64,000 nucleotides of DNA from Paraburkholderia kururiensis JCM 10599 = LMG 19447 (GCF_003986935.1 NZ_RJZE01000023.1:62001-126000); one strand, 5' to 3'; positions 15,886-24,860 are shown, numbered from the stretch's first letter. Translations and numbers: made by a program. The notes: generated by a model not told the origin, from the letters alone.

Positions 15886-17816
15886 ACGAACGCATTGCAC
15901 ATTCCTCGCAGGAAACTCCGGCCGCACAGCCACAAACCGGCACGGTCCGCCTGACCGCGGCCCAGGCGCTCGTGCGCTATCTCGCCGCCCAGCGCGTGGC
16001 TACCGAAGACGGCAGCGGCCGCACCGAGCCGCTCTTCGGCGGCGTGTTCGCGATCTTCGGTCACGGCAACGTGGCGGGCATGGGCGAGGCGCTCTACCAG
16101 CATCGTCACGAACTGCCCACCTTCCGCGCCCATAACGAGCAGGCCATGGCGCACAGCGCGATCGCCTACGCGAAGGCGCACATGCGCCGCCGCATGATGG
16201 CCGTGACGACTTCGATCGGCCCAGGCGCCACGAATCTCGTGACCGCTGCCGCGCTCGCGCACGTGAACCGGTTGCCGGTGCTGCTCCTGCCAGGCGACAT
16301 CTTCGTGTCGCGCGCGCCAGACCCGGTGTTGCAGCAAGTCGAAGACTTCCACGACGGCGGCATTTCCGCGAACGACGCGTTCAAGCCCGTCTCGCGCTAC
16401 TTCGACCGCATCATGCATCCCGCGCAGTTGCTCACCGCGTTGCCGCGCGCGCTGCGCGTGCTCACGGACGCCGCGCTGTGCGGACCCGTCACGCTCGCGC
16501 TGCCGCAGGACGTGCAGGCCGCCGCCTACGACTACCCCGTCGATTTCTTCATGCCGCGGCTGGTGACGTTCCACGCGCCCTCGCCGGTCGAAAGCGAGAT
16601 CGACGCGGTGCTCGGCACGCTGCGCGCCGCGCAGCGGCCGATGATCGTGGCCGGCGGCGGCGTGCTCTACAGCGGCGCCGCCGAAGCGCTGCGCGCGTTT
16701 GCGCACGCGCACGACATCCCGGTAGCCGAAACACAGGCGGGCAAGAGCGCGCTTGCGTGGGACGATCCGCTCAATGCGGGCGCGCTCGGCGTGACCGGTT
16801 CGCCCGCCGCGAATGCGCTCGCCCGCGACGCCGACTGCGTGCTCGCCGTGGGCACGCGGCTGCAGGACTTCACGACGGGATCGAACTCGCTCTTCACGCA
16901 GGCGCAAGTCATCGGCATCAACGCCAATGCGTTCGACGGGCTCAAGCACGGCGCGCTCGTCGTAGAGGCCGATGCGAAGCGCGCGCTCGAGACGCTCGAT
17001 GCACGGCTTGCGGGCTGGCGCGCGGCGGCGGACTGGAGCGAGCGTGCACGGTCGCTTGCTGCGCAATGGCGCGACACCGTGAGCCGTCTCACGAACACGC
17101 CCCAGCGCGAGGGCACGCTGCCCTACGATGCAGACGTGATCGGCGCCGTGCAACGCTCGGCGGCGAACTCGCCCGGGGACGACATCGTGGTCTGCGCCGC
17201 CGGCACGCTGCCCGCCGAACTCCACAAGCTGTGGCGCGCAGGCCGGCCAGGCGCCTATCACGTCGAATACGGCTACTCGTGCATGGGCTACGAGATCGCG
17301 GGCGGTCTCGGCGCGAAGCTCGCGCGCCCAGAACGCGAAGTCATCGTGATGGTGGGCGACGGCAGCTACCTCATGATGAACAGCGAACTCGCGACTTCCG
17401 TCATGCTGGGCGCAAAGCTGATCGTCGTCGTGCTCGACAACCGCGGCTACGGCTGCATCAATCGCCTTCAGCAAGCCTGCGGCGGCGCACCCTTCAACAA
17501 CCTCTTCGACGACTGCGTGCAAGGGCCGGCCGGCGCGCCGCAGATCGACTTCGCGGCCCATGCGCGCGCGCTCGGCACGCACGCGGAGCACGTAGCGAAC
17601 GTCGGTGAACTCGAGGCCGCAATGCAACGCGCGCGTGCCGCGGACCGCACCTACGTGATCGTGATCGACACCGACCCGGCCCGCACCACGGACGACGGCG
17701 GCTGGTGGTGGGAAGTGGCGGTGCCCGAAGTCTCGCAGCGCGGCGCCGTGCGCGAGGCGCGCGCGAAGTACGAAGCGCAGATCGCCGCGCGCGACCGCCA
17801 CGACGGCACCACGTGA
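15882..17816 (+). CDS. iolD: 3D-(3,5/4)-trihydroxycyclohexane-1,2-dione acylhydrolase
   Basis: A 644-aa thiamine-diphosphate enzyme that hydrolyses the cyclic dione to 5-deoxy-glucuronate, the ring-opening step of inositol catabolism. The N-terminal PYR domain has the catalytic glutamate region HNEQAMAHSAIAYAK; the C-terminal domain has the ThDP motif GDGSYLMMNSE ending in LDNRGYGCIN. Length is normal for IolD. The ATG at 15882 overlaps the iolC stop, preceded by GAGGAGAAAG, so translation is coupled; the frame remains open far upstream, but that part is the shadow of iolC. iolE follows after 24 bp. Confidence 0.95.
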   Translation: MNERIAHSSQETPAAQPQTGTVRLTAAQALVRYLAAQRVATEDGSGRTEPLFGGVFAIFGHGNVAGMGEALYQHRHELPTFRAHNEQAMAHSAIAYAKAHMRRRMMAVTTSIGPGATNLVTAAALAHVNRLPVLLLPGDIFVSRAPDPVLQQVEDFHDGGISANDAFKPVSRYFDRIMHPAQLLTALPRALRVLTDAALCGPVTLALPQDVQAAAYDYPVDFFMPRLVTFHAPSPVESEIDAVLGTLRAAQRPMIVAGGGVLYSGAAEALRAFAHAHDIPVAETQAGKSALAWDDPLNAGALGVTGSPAANALARDADCVLAVGTRLQDFTTGSNSLFTQAQVIGINANAFDGLKHGALVVEADAKRALETLDARLAGWRAAADWSERARSLAAQWRDTVSRLTNTPQREGTLPYDADVIGAVQRSAANSPGDDIVVCAAGTLPAELHKLWRAGRPGAYHVEYGYSCMGYEIAGGLGAKLARPEREVIVMVGDGSYLMMNSELATSVMLGAKLIVVVLDNRGYGCINRLQQACGGAPFNNLFDDCVQGPAGAPQIDFAAHARALGTHAEHVANVGELEAAMQRARAADRTYVIVIDTDPARTTDDGGWWWEVAVPEVSQRGAVREARAKYEAQIAARDRHDGTT

Positions 17817-17840
17817 CGCCATTGAGAAAAGGAACGCTCC

Positions 17841-18755
17841 ATGAATTCGTTTGAAGTGCGCATCGGCATCAATCCGCTCTCGTGGATGAACGACGACCTG
17901 CCCTCGCTCGGCGGCGAAACGCCGCTCGACGTCGCCCTCACCGAAGGGCGGCGCATCGGCTACGAAGGGTTCGAACTCGGCAACAAGTTTCCACGCGAAC
18001 CGCAGGCATTGAAGACGCTGCTCGCGCAGTACGACCTCGCGCTCGTCTCGGGCTGGTATTCGGGGCAGCTTGCGCGGCGCAGCGTGGAAGAGGAAATCGC
18101 CGCGGTGGGCCCGCACCTGGAACTGCTCGCGAAGAACGGCGCCACGGCGATGGTGTACGGCGAAGTGGCCGACACCATCCAAGGCGCGCCGAAGCCGCTC
18201 TATCAGCGGCCACGCTTTTTCTCGGCGGCGCAGTGGGACGCCTACGCGGAACGTCTCGACGCCTTCGCGCGCTATACGCTCTCGCACGGCGTGCGCGTCG
18301 CCTATCACCATCACATGGGCGCTTACGTGGAAACGCCCGCCGACGTCGACAACCTCATGGCGCGCACGAGCGACGCCGTGGGCCTGCTGTTCGACACGGG
18401 GCACATCACGTTCGCGGGCGGCGACCCCATTGCCGTGCTCGACAAGTACATCGACCGCGTCTGTCACGTGCACTGCAAGGACGTGCGTCCCGCTGTCGTC
18501 AAACTCGCGCGCAACCGCAACTGGAGCTTTCTCGACGCCGTGCTGGCCGGCGCCTTCACGGTGCCCGGCGACGGTGCCGTCGATTTCGCGAGCGTGATCG
18601 ATCGGCTCAAGCGCCACGGTTATCGCGGCTGGCTCGTGGTGGAAGCGGAACAGGATCCCGTGGTGGCGCCCTCGTACGCCTATGCGGAGAAAGGCTATCG
18701 CACGCTGCGCACGCTCGTGGACGCGCCGCTCGATGCAACGAAGGAGGCCGCATGA
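17841..18755 (+). CDS. iolE: inosose dehydratase
   Basis: A 304-aa TIM-barrel enzyme of the xylose-isomerase-like family that dehydrates scyllo-inosose to the trihydroxycyclohexane dione substrate of IolD. It starts with the characteristic IGINPLSWMNDDLPSLGG, and metal ligands are expected in VAYHHHMGAYVET and LLFDTGHITFAGG and in HCKDVRP, all present. The length is that of IolE. The ATG has AAAAGGAACG upstream. Its stop overlaps the iolB start by four bases, so the genes are coupled. Confidence 0.95.
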   Translation: MNSFEVRIGINPLSWMNDDLPSLGGETPLDVALTEGRRIGYEGFELGNKFPREPQALKTLLAQYDLALVSGWYSGQLARRSVEEEIAAVGPHLELLAKNGATAMVYGEVADTIQGAPKPLYQRPRFFSAAQWDAYAERLDAFARYTLSHGVRVAYHHHMGAYVETPADVDNLMARTSDAVGLLFDTGHITFAGGDPIAVLDKYIDRVCHVHCKDVRPAVVKLARNRNWSFLDAVLAGAFTVPGDGAVDFASVIDRLKRHGYRGWLVVEAEQDPVVAPSYAYAEKGYRTLRTLVDAPLDATKEAA

Positions 18756-19561
18756 CCCTGCTGGTGAAGGCCGAGCGCGAAGGCCAGACAATCGCGCGCG
18801 TCACACCCGAATCGGCGGACTGGCGCTACGTGGGTTTCGCCGCCTACCGGCTCGGCGAAAACGACGTGGTGCACGTGTTCGAAAGCGCGCGGGAAAGCTG
18901 CATCGTGGTGCTCTGCGGTGTGGTGAACATCGAGGCCGGCGACACGAAGTGGCTGAACCTGGGTTCGCGCGACAGCGTGTTCGAGGACAAGTCGCCCTAT
19001 GCCGTGTACCTGCCGCCCAACGTGCGCGCCGTGGTGCGCGGCGTGCGCAATGCCGAGATCGGCGTGGCGAGCGCGCCCGCGAAGGGCACCCTGCCGCCCC
19101 GGCTCATCGAGCCCGCGCAGATGAAACGCTCGACGCGCGGCAAGGGGCTCAACACACGTTACGTCTGCGACATCCTCCCGCAAACCGAGCCGGCCGAATC
19201 GCTGCTCGTGGTGGAAGTGCGCACGCCGTCGGGCCATGCGTCGAGCTACCCGCCGCACAAGCACGACACGGACGACATCCCGGTGGAAAGCTCGCTCGAA
19301 GAGACTTACTACCACCGCCTGAATCCGCCGCAAGGCTTCGCCTTCCAGCGCGTGTACACGGATTCGCGCGACATCGACGAATCCATGGCGGTGGAGGATC
19401 ACGACGTCGTGATGGTGCCGCGCGGCTACCACCCGGTGGTGGTGCCCTACGGCTACGACTCGTACTACCTCAACGTGATGGCGGGCCCGCAGCGCGTGTG
19501 GCACTTCAAGAACGATCCCGCGCACGAGTGGATCATCGAGCGGGATGCACGCGACGGCTGA
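18752..19561 (+). CDS. iolB: 5-deoxy-glucuronate isomerase
   Basis: A 269-aa protein matching IolB, which isomerises 5-deoxy-glucuronate to 5-dehydro-2-deoxygluconate. It is a tandem cupin; the metal-binding His/Glu cluster is visible in SYPPHKHDTDD followed by LEETYYHRLNPPQGFAFQR and the downstream HDVVMVPRGYHPVV block. AAGGAGG precedes the ATG at 18752, which overlaps the iolE stop. This is the last gene of the rightward inositol operon, with a hairpin and T run 58 bp beyond the stop. iolA/mmsA, needed for the last steps, is not in the window. Confidence 0.95.
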   Translation: MTLLVKAEREGQTIARVTPESADWRYVGFAAYRLGENDVVHVFESARESCIVVLCGVVNIEAGDTKWLNLGSRDSVFEDKSPYAVYLPPNVRAVVRGVRNAEIGVASAPAKGTLPPRLIEPAQMKRSTRGKGLNTRYVCDILPQTEPAESLLVVEVRTPSGHASSYPPHKHDTDDIPVESSLEETYYHRLNPPQGFAFQRVYTDSRDIDESMAVEDHDVVMVPRGYHPVVVPYGYDSYYLNVMAGPQRVWHFKNDPAHEWIIERDARDG

Positions 19562-19618
19562 ACGCGCGAGAAGCCTGCCCGACGCCCGGATGAGGACCAG
19601 GGAAGCGGCGGCAACGCA

Positions 19619-19656
19619 GCTTAATGTCTCACTTAAATGACATTAAGCGGTTTTTT
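19619..19656 (+). terminator. inverted repeat plus T run after iolB
   Basis: Perfect 10-bp arms GCTTAATGTC (19619-19628) and GACATTAAGC (19639-19648) enclose a 10-base loop and are followed by GG and six T. It can end the inositol operon. The stem is unusually AT-rich for this genome, and a GCGG-T6-CCGC mini-hairpin overlaps its end; the element is also only ~110 bp before hipB, so it may double as an operator. Confidence 0.6.
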
Positions 19657-19662
19657 CCGCCT

Positions 19663-19752
19663 AATGTTCCCTATACACGACAATACTTGCACCCACGTAA
19701 TGTTCCGTATACGATGCGTTAACTCGCATTTCCGCGTTAACGTGCCGAATAC
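19663..19752 (+). promoter_or_regulatory. triple repeat operator region of hipBA
   Basis: Three copies of a 14-bp element precede hipB: AATGTTCCCTATAC (19663-19676), AATGTTCCGTATAC (19699-19712) and the diverged AACGTGCCGAATAC (19739-19752), spaced 36 and 40 bp. Two GCGTTAAC boxes (19716-19723 and 19734-19741) lie between the last two. A possible promoter, TTGCAC-N17-TACGAT (19687-19715), overlaps copy two. HipB proteins autorepress by binding several upstream sites, so these are likely its operators. The low GC content contrasts with the flanks. Confidence 0.6.
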
Positions 19753-19757
19753 AGAAC

Positions 19758-20081
19758 ATGAACCTCGCTGAATTGGGTGAAGCCTTCCGCCATGCGCGCA
19801 TGGCCGCCAACCTCACGCAACAACAGGTGGCCGACCTGAGCGGCGTGGCGCGCGGCCGCATCAGCATGTTCGAGACGGGAACGCTGCCCGAAATTGGCGC
19901 CGTCAAGTTGCTGAGCCTCTTCGACGCGGTGGGACTGGAACTGATCGCCCGCCCGCCAGGCCACCAGCGCACGCTCGACGACGTGCTGATGGAGGCGGCC
20001 GAGACCTACGATGCGCCGCCCCGCCAGCGCGTGCGTGCCCGCGCCGCGCGGCCCCCGAAAGCCACGGAGGGCAAACCGTGA
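19758..20081 (+). CDS. hipB: HipB-like antitoxin, XRE-family
   Basis: A 107-aa DNA-binding protein with one XRE helix-turn-helix (about residues 5-60: ARMAANLTQQQVADLSGVAR then ISMFETG). In HipBA modules the antitoxin neutralises the HipA kinase and represses the operon. A ~40-residue basic, Pro/Arg-rich tail follows the HTH and may contact the toxin or DNA. The stop overlaps the hipA start (ATGA-type, 4 bp), the usual toxin-antitoxin arrangement. The ATG at 19758 lies five bases after the last upstream repeat, with no strong Shine-Dalgarno. Confidence 0.85.
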   Translation: MNLAELGEAFRHARMAANLTQQQVADLSGVARGRISMFETGTLPEIGAVKLLSLFDAVGLELIARPPGHQRTLDDVLMEAAETYDAPPRQRVRARAARPPKATEGKP

Positions 20082-21409
20082 GCGGCGCGACCCTCGACGT
20101 GTATGTGAACAGCCGGCACGTGGGCACGCTCACCGAAGAGGTCGGCCAGTACGTCTTCACCTACCTGCCCGATGTTCCGCCGGCCAGCCTCGTCTCGCTG
20201 CTCATGCCCGTGCGTGCGGCGTCGTACGGCTGGAAGACGCTGCATCCCTTCTTCCAGATGAATTTGCCGGAAGGCTTCCAGAAGAACCTGATGATCCGCC
20301 GTCTCGGCCCGCACGCCGACGTGAGCGATTTCGGTCTGCTGGCGCTCACCGGCGCGAACACGATCGGGCGCGTCCGGCTGGTTCCACGCGGCGCCACGCC
20401 GGAACAGGCGGCCAGCAAGGCGGATATGGCGGCGCTGCTGGCGTCGGCCGACTCGCGCGACAACCTCTTGCAGCTGCTCGAAGGCGGGGTTGCGGAAGGC
20501 GTCTCCGGGGTCATGCCGAAGGCGCTCGTTCGGCCCGACCACCTCGACAGCAAGGCCACGGTCTGGACCGACGAGTTCATCCTGAAGACGGGATTCGAAG
20601 ACCTGCCGGGACTCGCCATCAACGAATACCTGTGCCTCGACGTGGCGCGCGAAGCGGGTCTCGAGGTACCCGAGGCGCGCCTGTCCGACGACGGGCAGGT
20701 GCTCGCCGTGCGCCGCTTCGACCGCAATGCGGATGGCGGGATGCTCGCGGTGGAGGACTACTGCGCCCTCAAACCCAACGACGCCGTCAACAAGTACAAG
20801 GGGTCGCTGGAGGACCTCGCCAAGCTGACGCACACCTACGTGCCGCGCGCTGCGCTCAAGGACAACGCCCGGCGCCTCTACACGCTGATCCTGCTGAACT
20901 ACGCGATTCACAACGCGGATGCGCACCTGAAGAATTTCGCGCTCGTCTACACGAATCTCGACGACGTTCGGCTTGCGCCCGTCTACGACGTGCTGAGCGG
21001 CACCGTCTACCCGAGGTACGCCACGCAGCTGCCTGCGCTCACGTTGCAGGGCAAACGCGTGTGGGCCTCGGGCAGCATGCTCGCCACGTACGGCGGCGCC
21101 AGGCTGGGGCTCAGCAGGGCCGACATGGACGAAGCGCGCGAGCGGATCACGGGCGCCGTGCACAAGGTGGCCCCCAGGGTGGAGGCCTATGCGAAGAGCC
21201 ACCCCGCGTTTCGCGAGGTGGCGAAGGGCATGCTGGACACGTGGGCCGCCGGGCTCGAGGACATCTTGCCCAACGCGAAGCCGGGCAAGACCGCCCCGGC
21301 GCCGCTGCGCGCACAGATGGGCATGTCCGGGCCCGACACGAAGGCACGACGCAAGGAAGCGAATCCTTATGCCAACGCCGACGGTCCTTTCAGCTACAAA
21401 TCGCGATAA
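20078..21409 (+). CDS. hipA: HipA-like serine/threonine kinase toxin
   Basis: A 443-aa HipA-family kinase. The N-terminal Couple_hipA-like domain (about 1-105) is followed by the kinase fold. The nucleotide loop reads VSGVMPKALV, where many homologues have SGVQPK. The catalytic segment NADAHLKNFALVY contains the D-x-H-x-K-N motif (Asp about residue 281), and PVYDVLSG is the Mg-binding motif. HipA of E. coli phosphorylates glutamyl-tRNA synthetase to cause growth arrest; the target of this branch is not shown by sequence. All catalytic residues appear intact, so an active toxin is predicted. It uses a GTG or TTG-class start at 20078 overlapping hipB. An 11-bp repeat array overlaps the stop codon. 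Confidence 0.88.
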   Translation: MSGATLDVYVNSRHVGTLTEEVGQYVFTYLPDVPPASLVSLLMPVRAASYGWKTLHPFFQMNLPEGFQKNLMIRRLGPHADVSDFGLLALTGANTIGRVRLVPRGATPEQAASKADMAALLASADSRDNLLQLLEGGVAEGVSGVMPKALVRPDHLDSKATVWTDEFILKTGFEDLPGLAINEYLCLDVAREAGLEVPEARLSDDGQVLAVRRFDRNADGGMLAVEDYCALKPNDAVNKYKGSLEDLAKLTHTYVPRAALKDNARRLYTLILLNYAIHNADAHLKNFALVYTNLDDVRLAPVYDVLSGTVYPRYATQLPALTLQGKRVWASGSMLATYGGARLGLSRADMDEARERITGAVHKVAPRVEAYAKSHPAFREVAKGMLDTWAAGLEDILPNAKPGKTAPAPLRAQMGMSGPDTKARRKEANPYANADGPFSYKSR

Positions 21410-21445
21410 GTCCGCGACAGGTCCGCGATCAGCCGCTCGATGCCG
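21402..21445 (+). repeat. three to four 11-bp tandem repeats over the hipA stop
   Basis: CGCGATAAGTC (21402-21412), CGCGACAGGTC (21413-21423), CGCGATCAGCC (21424-21434) and the diverged GCTCGATGCCG (21435-21445). The first unit includes the hipA TAA stop. Period 11 bp, as in the other arrays of the window; it ends 22 bp before the convergent chemoreceptor gene. Confidence 0.65.
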
Positions 21446-21467
21446 GACCGGCCGCCCGATCCAGCCC

Positions 21468-23147
21468 TCAACCCGCCAGCTGGAACTTGCCCACCATCCG
21501 CTTGAGCGACTTCGCCTGATCGTCGAGCGACTGGGCCGCCGCCGTGGCCTCTTCCACGAGCGCCGCGTTCTGCTGCGTACCCGCGTCCATCTGCGTGACC
21601 GCGTGGTTCACTTCTTCGATGCCGGCGCTCTGCTCCGCGGAGGCCGCGGAGATTTCGCCCATGATGTCGGTCACGCGCTTGACCGCTCTCACGACCTCGT
21701 CCATGGTCTGGCCCGCGTCCTGCGCGAGCGCCGAGCCGTTGCTCACGCGATCCACGGATGCGCTGATGAGCGTCTTGATTTCCTTCGCCGCGGCCGCGCT
21801 GCGCTGCGCGAGGTTGCGCACTTCGCCCGCCACCACTGAAAAGCCGCGTCCTTCCTCGCCCGCACGCGCCGCTTCAACGGCTGCGTTGAGCGCCAGAATG
21901 TTGGTCTGGAACGCGATGCCTTCGATCACGCCGATGATGTCGGCAATGCTCTTTGCGCTGTCGTTGATCTCGCCCATCGTCGCGACCACGCGGCCCACCA
22001 CTTCACCGCCCTTCTCCGCGATCTCCGACGCGTTGGCCGCCAGCGTGCTGGCCTGCTTCGCGTTGTCGGCGTTCTGGCGCACCGTGGAGGTGAGCTGCTC
22101 CATGCTGGTCGCCGTGCGCTCCAGCGCCGTGGCCTGTTGCTCCGTGCGTTGCGAGAGATCCAGGTTGCCCATCGAGATTTCGCTCGACGCCGCGGCAATC
22201 GCCTCGGCGCTCGCCGCGATCTCGCTCACCGTAGAGGCGAGGCCCTTCTGCATGTCGCGCAACGCGAACAGCACGCTCGACGAATCGCGCCGCTCCACCT
22301 TCACGGGATAACCGAGCTCGCCCGCCGCAATGCGCGCCGCGATCTCTTTCGCGTAGGCCGGCTCGCCGCCCAGCTGACGCGCAAGCCGCCGCACCACCCA
22401 CTCGCTCACGAGGAACGCGAGCACGATCAGCCCAACGGTCATCGCCGCGATCATCACGAACGACGAATGGAAAATGAACGCGGATGCCTTGATGGTGGCC
22501 TTCGCCGCCGTGCCGCGCTGCGCGACGAGTTCGTCGACGAGCTTTTCGAGCTTGCCCGTTTCCACGAGGAGCGACACGTCCTGCGTGCCCACTTGCCAGT
22601 TCATCTGCGAGAGGTCGAGCGGCTGCGCCTTCACGAGCGTCACGAAGTCATGCAGGTGTCCGCTCCACGTGGTCACCGCAGCGGAGAACTTGCGCTCCAG
22701 CTGGGCGTCGTTGGCGTCAGGCGATGCATCGGAATATTGCTTCAGCGTGGCGAGCTGGGTGTTGAGCGCGGCCAGACCGCTTTCGATGTCGGCGCCCAGT
22801 TCGTCGCGCTCCTTCGCGGTGGTCGCGGTAAGCAGCATCTTCTGGGCGCGGCTTGCGCGCAGCATGTAGCCGCGCACTTCTTCCGCAGCGCGGCTCGCCA
22901 CGTGGCCCTGGTCGTAGATGGATTGCGCCGATGCGTTGAGGCGGCTGATCTGCGTGAGCGCGAATATGCCGATGGCGAACGTGCCGATCAGCAGGAGGGC
23001 AAAGGCGAGACGCAGCGTCGCCTTCACCGAAAGCCGCGCGAGGCGATGTGATCCGGCCGTGCCCGCAGGCTGCCCCGACCTGGGTGCCGCCGCTTCGTGC
23101 CGTGGTACGAATCCGATGGTCCCGCTGGTCCCCGAAACTGCTTTCAT
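21468..23147 (-). CDS. methyl-accepting chemotaxis protein, Tar/Tsr-like layout
   Basis: A 559-aa transmembrane chemoreceptor. TM1 is near residues 45-70 (LRLAFALLLIGTFAIGIF), followed by a ~150-residue periplasmic four-helix-bundle-like sensor (AAEEVRGYMLRASRAQKMLL), TM2 at about 225-245 (VGLIVLAFLVSEWVVRRL) and a HAMP linker with AYAKEIAARIAAGELGYPV. The C-terminal signalling hairpin has the conserved tip (IAFQTNILALNAAVEAARAG). The ligand is unknown. The N-terminal ~40 residues are polar, so a slightly later start is possible. It is convergent with hipA and is an orphan, since no che genes are near. It shares only the signalling half with the Aer-like receptor at 3681-5225. Confidence 0.92.
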   Translation of the reverse strand: MKAVSGTSGTIGFVPRHEAAAPRSGQPAGTAGSHRLARLSVKATLRLAFALLLIGTFAIGIFALTQISRLNASAQSIYDQGHVASRAAEEVRGYMLRASRAQKMLLTATTAKERDELGADIESGLAALNTQLATLKQYSDASPDANDAQLERKFSAAVTTWSGHLHDFVTLVKAQPLDLSQMNWQVGTQDVSLLVETGKLEKLVDELVAQRGTAAKATIKASAFIFHSSFVMIAAMTVGLIVLAFLVSEWVVRRLARQLGGEPAYAKEIAARIAAGELGYPVKVERRDSSSVLFALRDMQKGLASTVSEIAASAEAIAAASSEISMGNLDLSQRTEQQATALERTATSMEQLTSTVRQNADNAKQASTLAANASEIAEKGGEVVGRVVATMGEINDSAKSIADIIGVIEGIAFQTNILALNAAVEAARAGEEGRGFSVVAGEVRNLAQRSAAAAKEIKTLISASVDRVSNGSALAQDAGQTMDEVVRAVKRVTDIMGEISAASAEQSAGIEEVNHAVTQMDAGTQQNAALVEEATAAAQSLDDQAKSLKRMVGKFQLAG

Positions 23148-23468
23148 AGTGTCTTCCCCGCTACTTTGGCCGCGCGCTGCGGGCCGGATCGCACCCGCAT
23201 GCGCGCTTATCCTCCGGGTCTACGGCAGCGGCATCCTTTTCTTTAGCACTGCGCCGTCCGTGTCAACCCGAACCCGTCGTGACGCGCGCTTCGTGGGCGC
23301 ACGTCCGTGCGGCTTTATACACGGCCAAAAACGCGCAGCGGGTCCGGGTTTGCATTCGTCACACAGATTCGTCGCGCGGATGCGACGTAGCGGGCCGCAG
23401 TTGCCTGACGACTCCGGACACTTGTTTTCCGGGGGGTTTCACGTGCTTGTCACGCACACGTCGGCCAA
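23148..23468. other. intergenic region, no gene seen
   Basis: These 321 bp lie upstream of the chemoreceptor gene and downstream of the acyltransferase gene, both on the minus strand. Short frames are present on both strands without a convincing start or codon composition. A FliA-type promoter for the receptor was looked for and not found. Nothing else is recognised. Confidence 0.5.
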
Positions 23469-24686
23469 TCAGACCGCGGGCCGCGTAGGCACACGCTGGG
23501 CAAACTTGCGCAGCCGATGCGCAAGCCGGTGCGAGGGCCGCTCCACCGCGAGGTAGAACGCGTAGCTCACGGCGAGCGCGATCACCACCGTCGCGAACCA
23601 TGCGGCCACGGCGCCAGGCGGACTGCCCGTGACGCCGAGAATCGCCTGCGCGAGCTTGTGGCAGAGATAGAGGCTGTAAGACCACGCACCCAGCGCGCCC
23701 ACGCGATTCCAGAAACGGCTGCGCGAGGGCCGCGCCAGTTCGGCGGCGATCCATGCGGTCGCAACGAGCTGGAAGATGGGCAGCGTGATGTCGGGCCCGA
23801 TAAACGGCAGGAACGCAGGCTTGATGCGCGACGTGGACGCCAGCACGAAGGTCAGGGAGGCGGCTGCCACCACGGCGATGCGCGTGGCGACGAGTTGCGT
23901 CGAAAGCGCCTGCGCGACGGCGCGCAGCGTAGCGGCGAACCTCGCGGTAAAGGCCGACATGGGTGAACGCATGGACGAACCCACGGACGACCCCCCTCGT
24001 TCGCCCGCCGCACCCATCTGCTGGATCTCGGCGACGAGGCAGCCCAGCAGCCAGCCAGGCAGATACAGGAACGACGTGCCGGCCACGCCATAAGTTTCGT
24101 AGACGCAGTGCTCGCACACGATGTGCGTGTGCGTATGGACGTACCACACCATCGCGGCTCCGGCGAGCGCGATGCCGACGATCATCTCCCCCGCGTAGCG
24201 GAAATAGCTGCGCAGCAGCGGATAGAGCGTGTAGTAAACGATTTCGCAATAGAGCGACCACAGCACCGACTGCAGCAGAGTGCCCGCCCCCGGCAGCGGC
24301 TGGCAGACGAGCACGGCCACCGCGAGCGGCAAACCGATGCGCACGTAACGCGAGGCAAAGTAGTTGACGGGCTTGAGCACCGCGTCGCGATGCCAGGCGT
24401 GGTGAATGCAGTAGCCCGAGATCACGAAGAACACGATCACGGCCGCAGGCCCGGCGAACAGCACGACCGAGCCCGACCACAGCGCGCCGCCCACGGGCGC
24501 GAATGCAGGCGGAAGCACGGCCTTGAAAATCTCTTTGAAAGGCGGCGGACCGAAGTGGTAAAGCATGACCCACGTGGCCGCGAGAAAACGGATGGCGTCG
24601 ATCTTGAGCGATTTACCGGACGCCGCCGCGCGTGCACTGCCCTCGCCATGCGCACCCGCCGACCTCACAGCCGAATGTCCGTCCAT
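23469..24686 (-). CDS. acyltransferase family 3 membrane protein
   Basis: A 405-aa integral membrane O-acyltransferase of the OafA/YrhL/NodX family. After a ~25-residue polar leader comes the family start KIDAIRFLAATWVMLYHFG, which carries the conserved Arg and His of the active site. About ten hydrophobic segments follow, with ISGYCIHHAWHRD and the terminal block SYSLYLCHKLAQAI, where the family has a YSLYLxH motif. Such enzymes acetylate or succinylate surface polysaccharides or lipids. No polysaccharide biosynthesis genes surround it, so the acceptor is unknown. Confidence 0.88.
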   Translation of the reverse strand: MDGHSAVRSAGAHGEGSARAAASGKSLKIDAIRFLAATWVMLYHFGPPPFKEIFKAVLPPAFAPVGGALWSGSVVLFAGPAAVIVFFVISGYCIHHAWHRDAVLKPVNYFASRYVRIGLPLAVAVLVCQPLPGAGTLLQSVLWSLYCEIVYYTLYPLLRSYFRYAGEMIVGIALAGAAMVWYVHTHTHIVCEHCVYETYGVAGTSFLYLPGWLLGCLVAEIQQMGAAGERGGSSVGSSMRSPMSAFTARFAATLRAVAQALSTQLVATRIAVVAAASLTFVLASTSRIKPAFLPFIGPDITLPIFQLVATAWIAAELARPSRSRFWNRVGALGAWSYSLYLCHKLAQAILGVTGSPPGAVAAWFATVVIALAVSYAFYLAVERPSHRLAHRLRKFAQRVPTRPAV

Positions 24687-24860
24687 GACAGGCCCCTTTC
24701 AGGAAAGTGCGAAAAGCCTACGCTTGCGTGCCATGAAAAAAATCGGAAATAAATTCGCATGCGGCGAGGAGACGAAGCAGTACGCAACCCATGTCCTGAT
24801 CGCGACAAAGGTTGTCCGCACAATGCGGGCAGGACACATTACACTGCGTCAAAACAAGTC

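Noticed and set aside
15708..18791. 1027-aa open frame on the minus strand opposite iolC/iolD/iolE
   Set aside because: It is antisense to well-identified enzymes. Its composition (His/Arg/Ala-rich, no domains) is what GC-biased third codon positions produce on the opposite strand.
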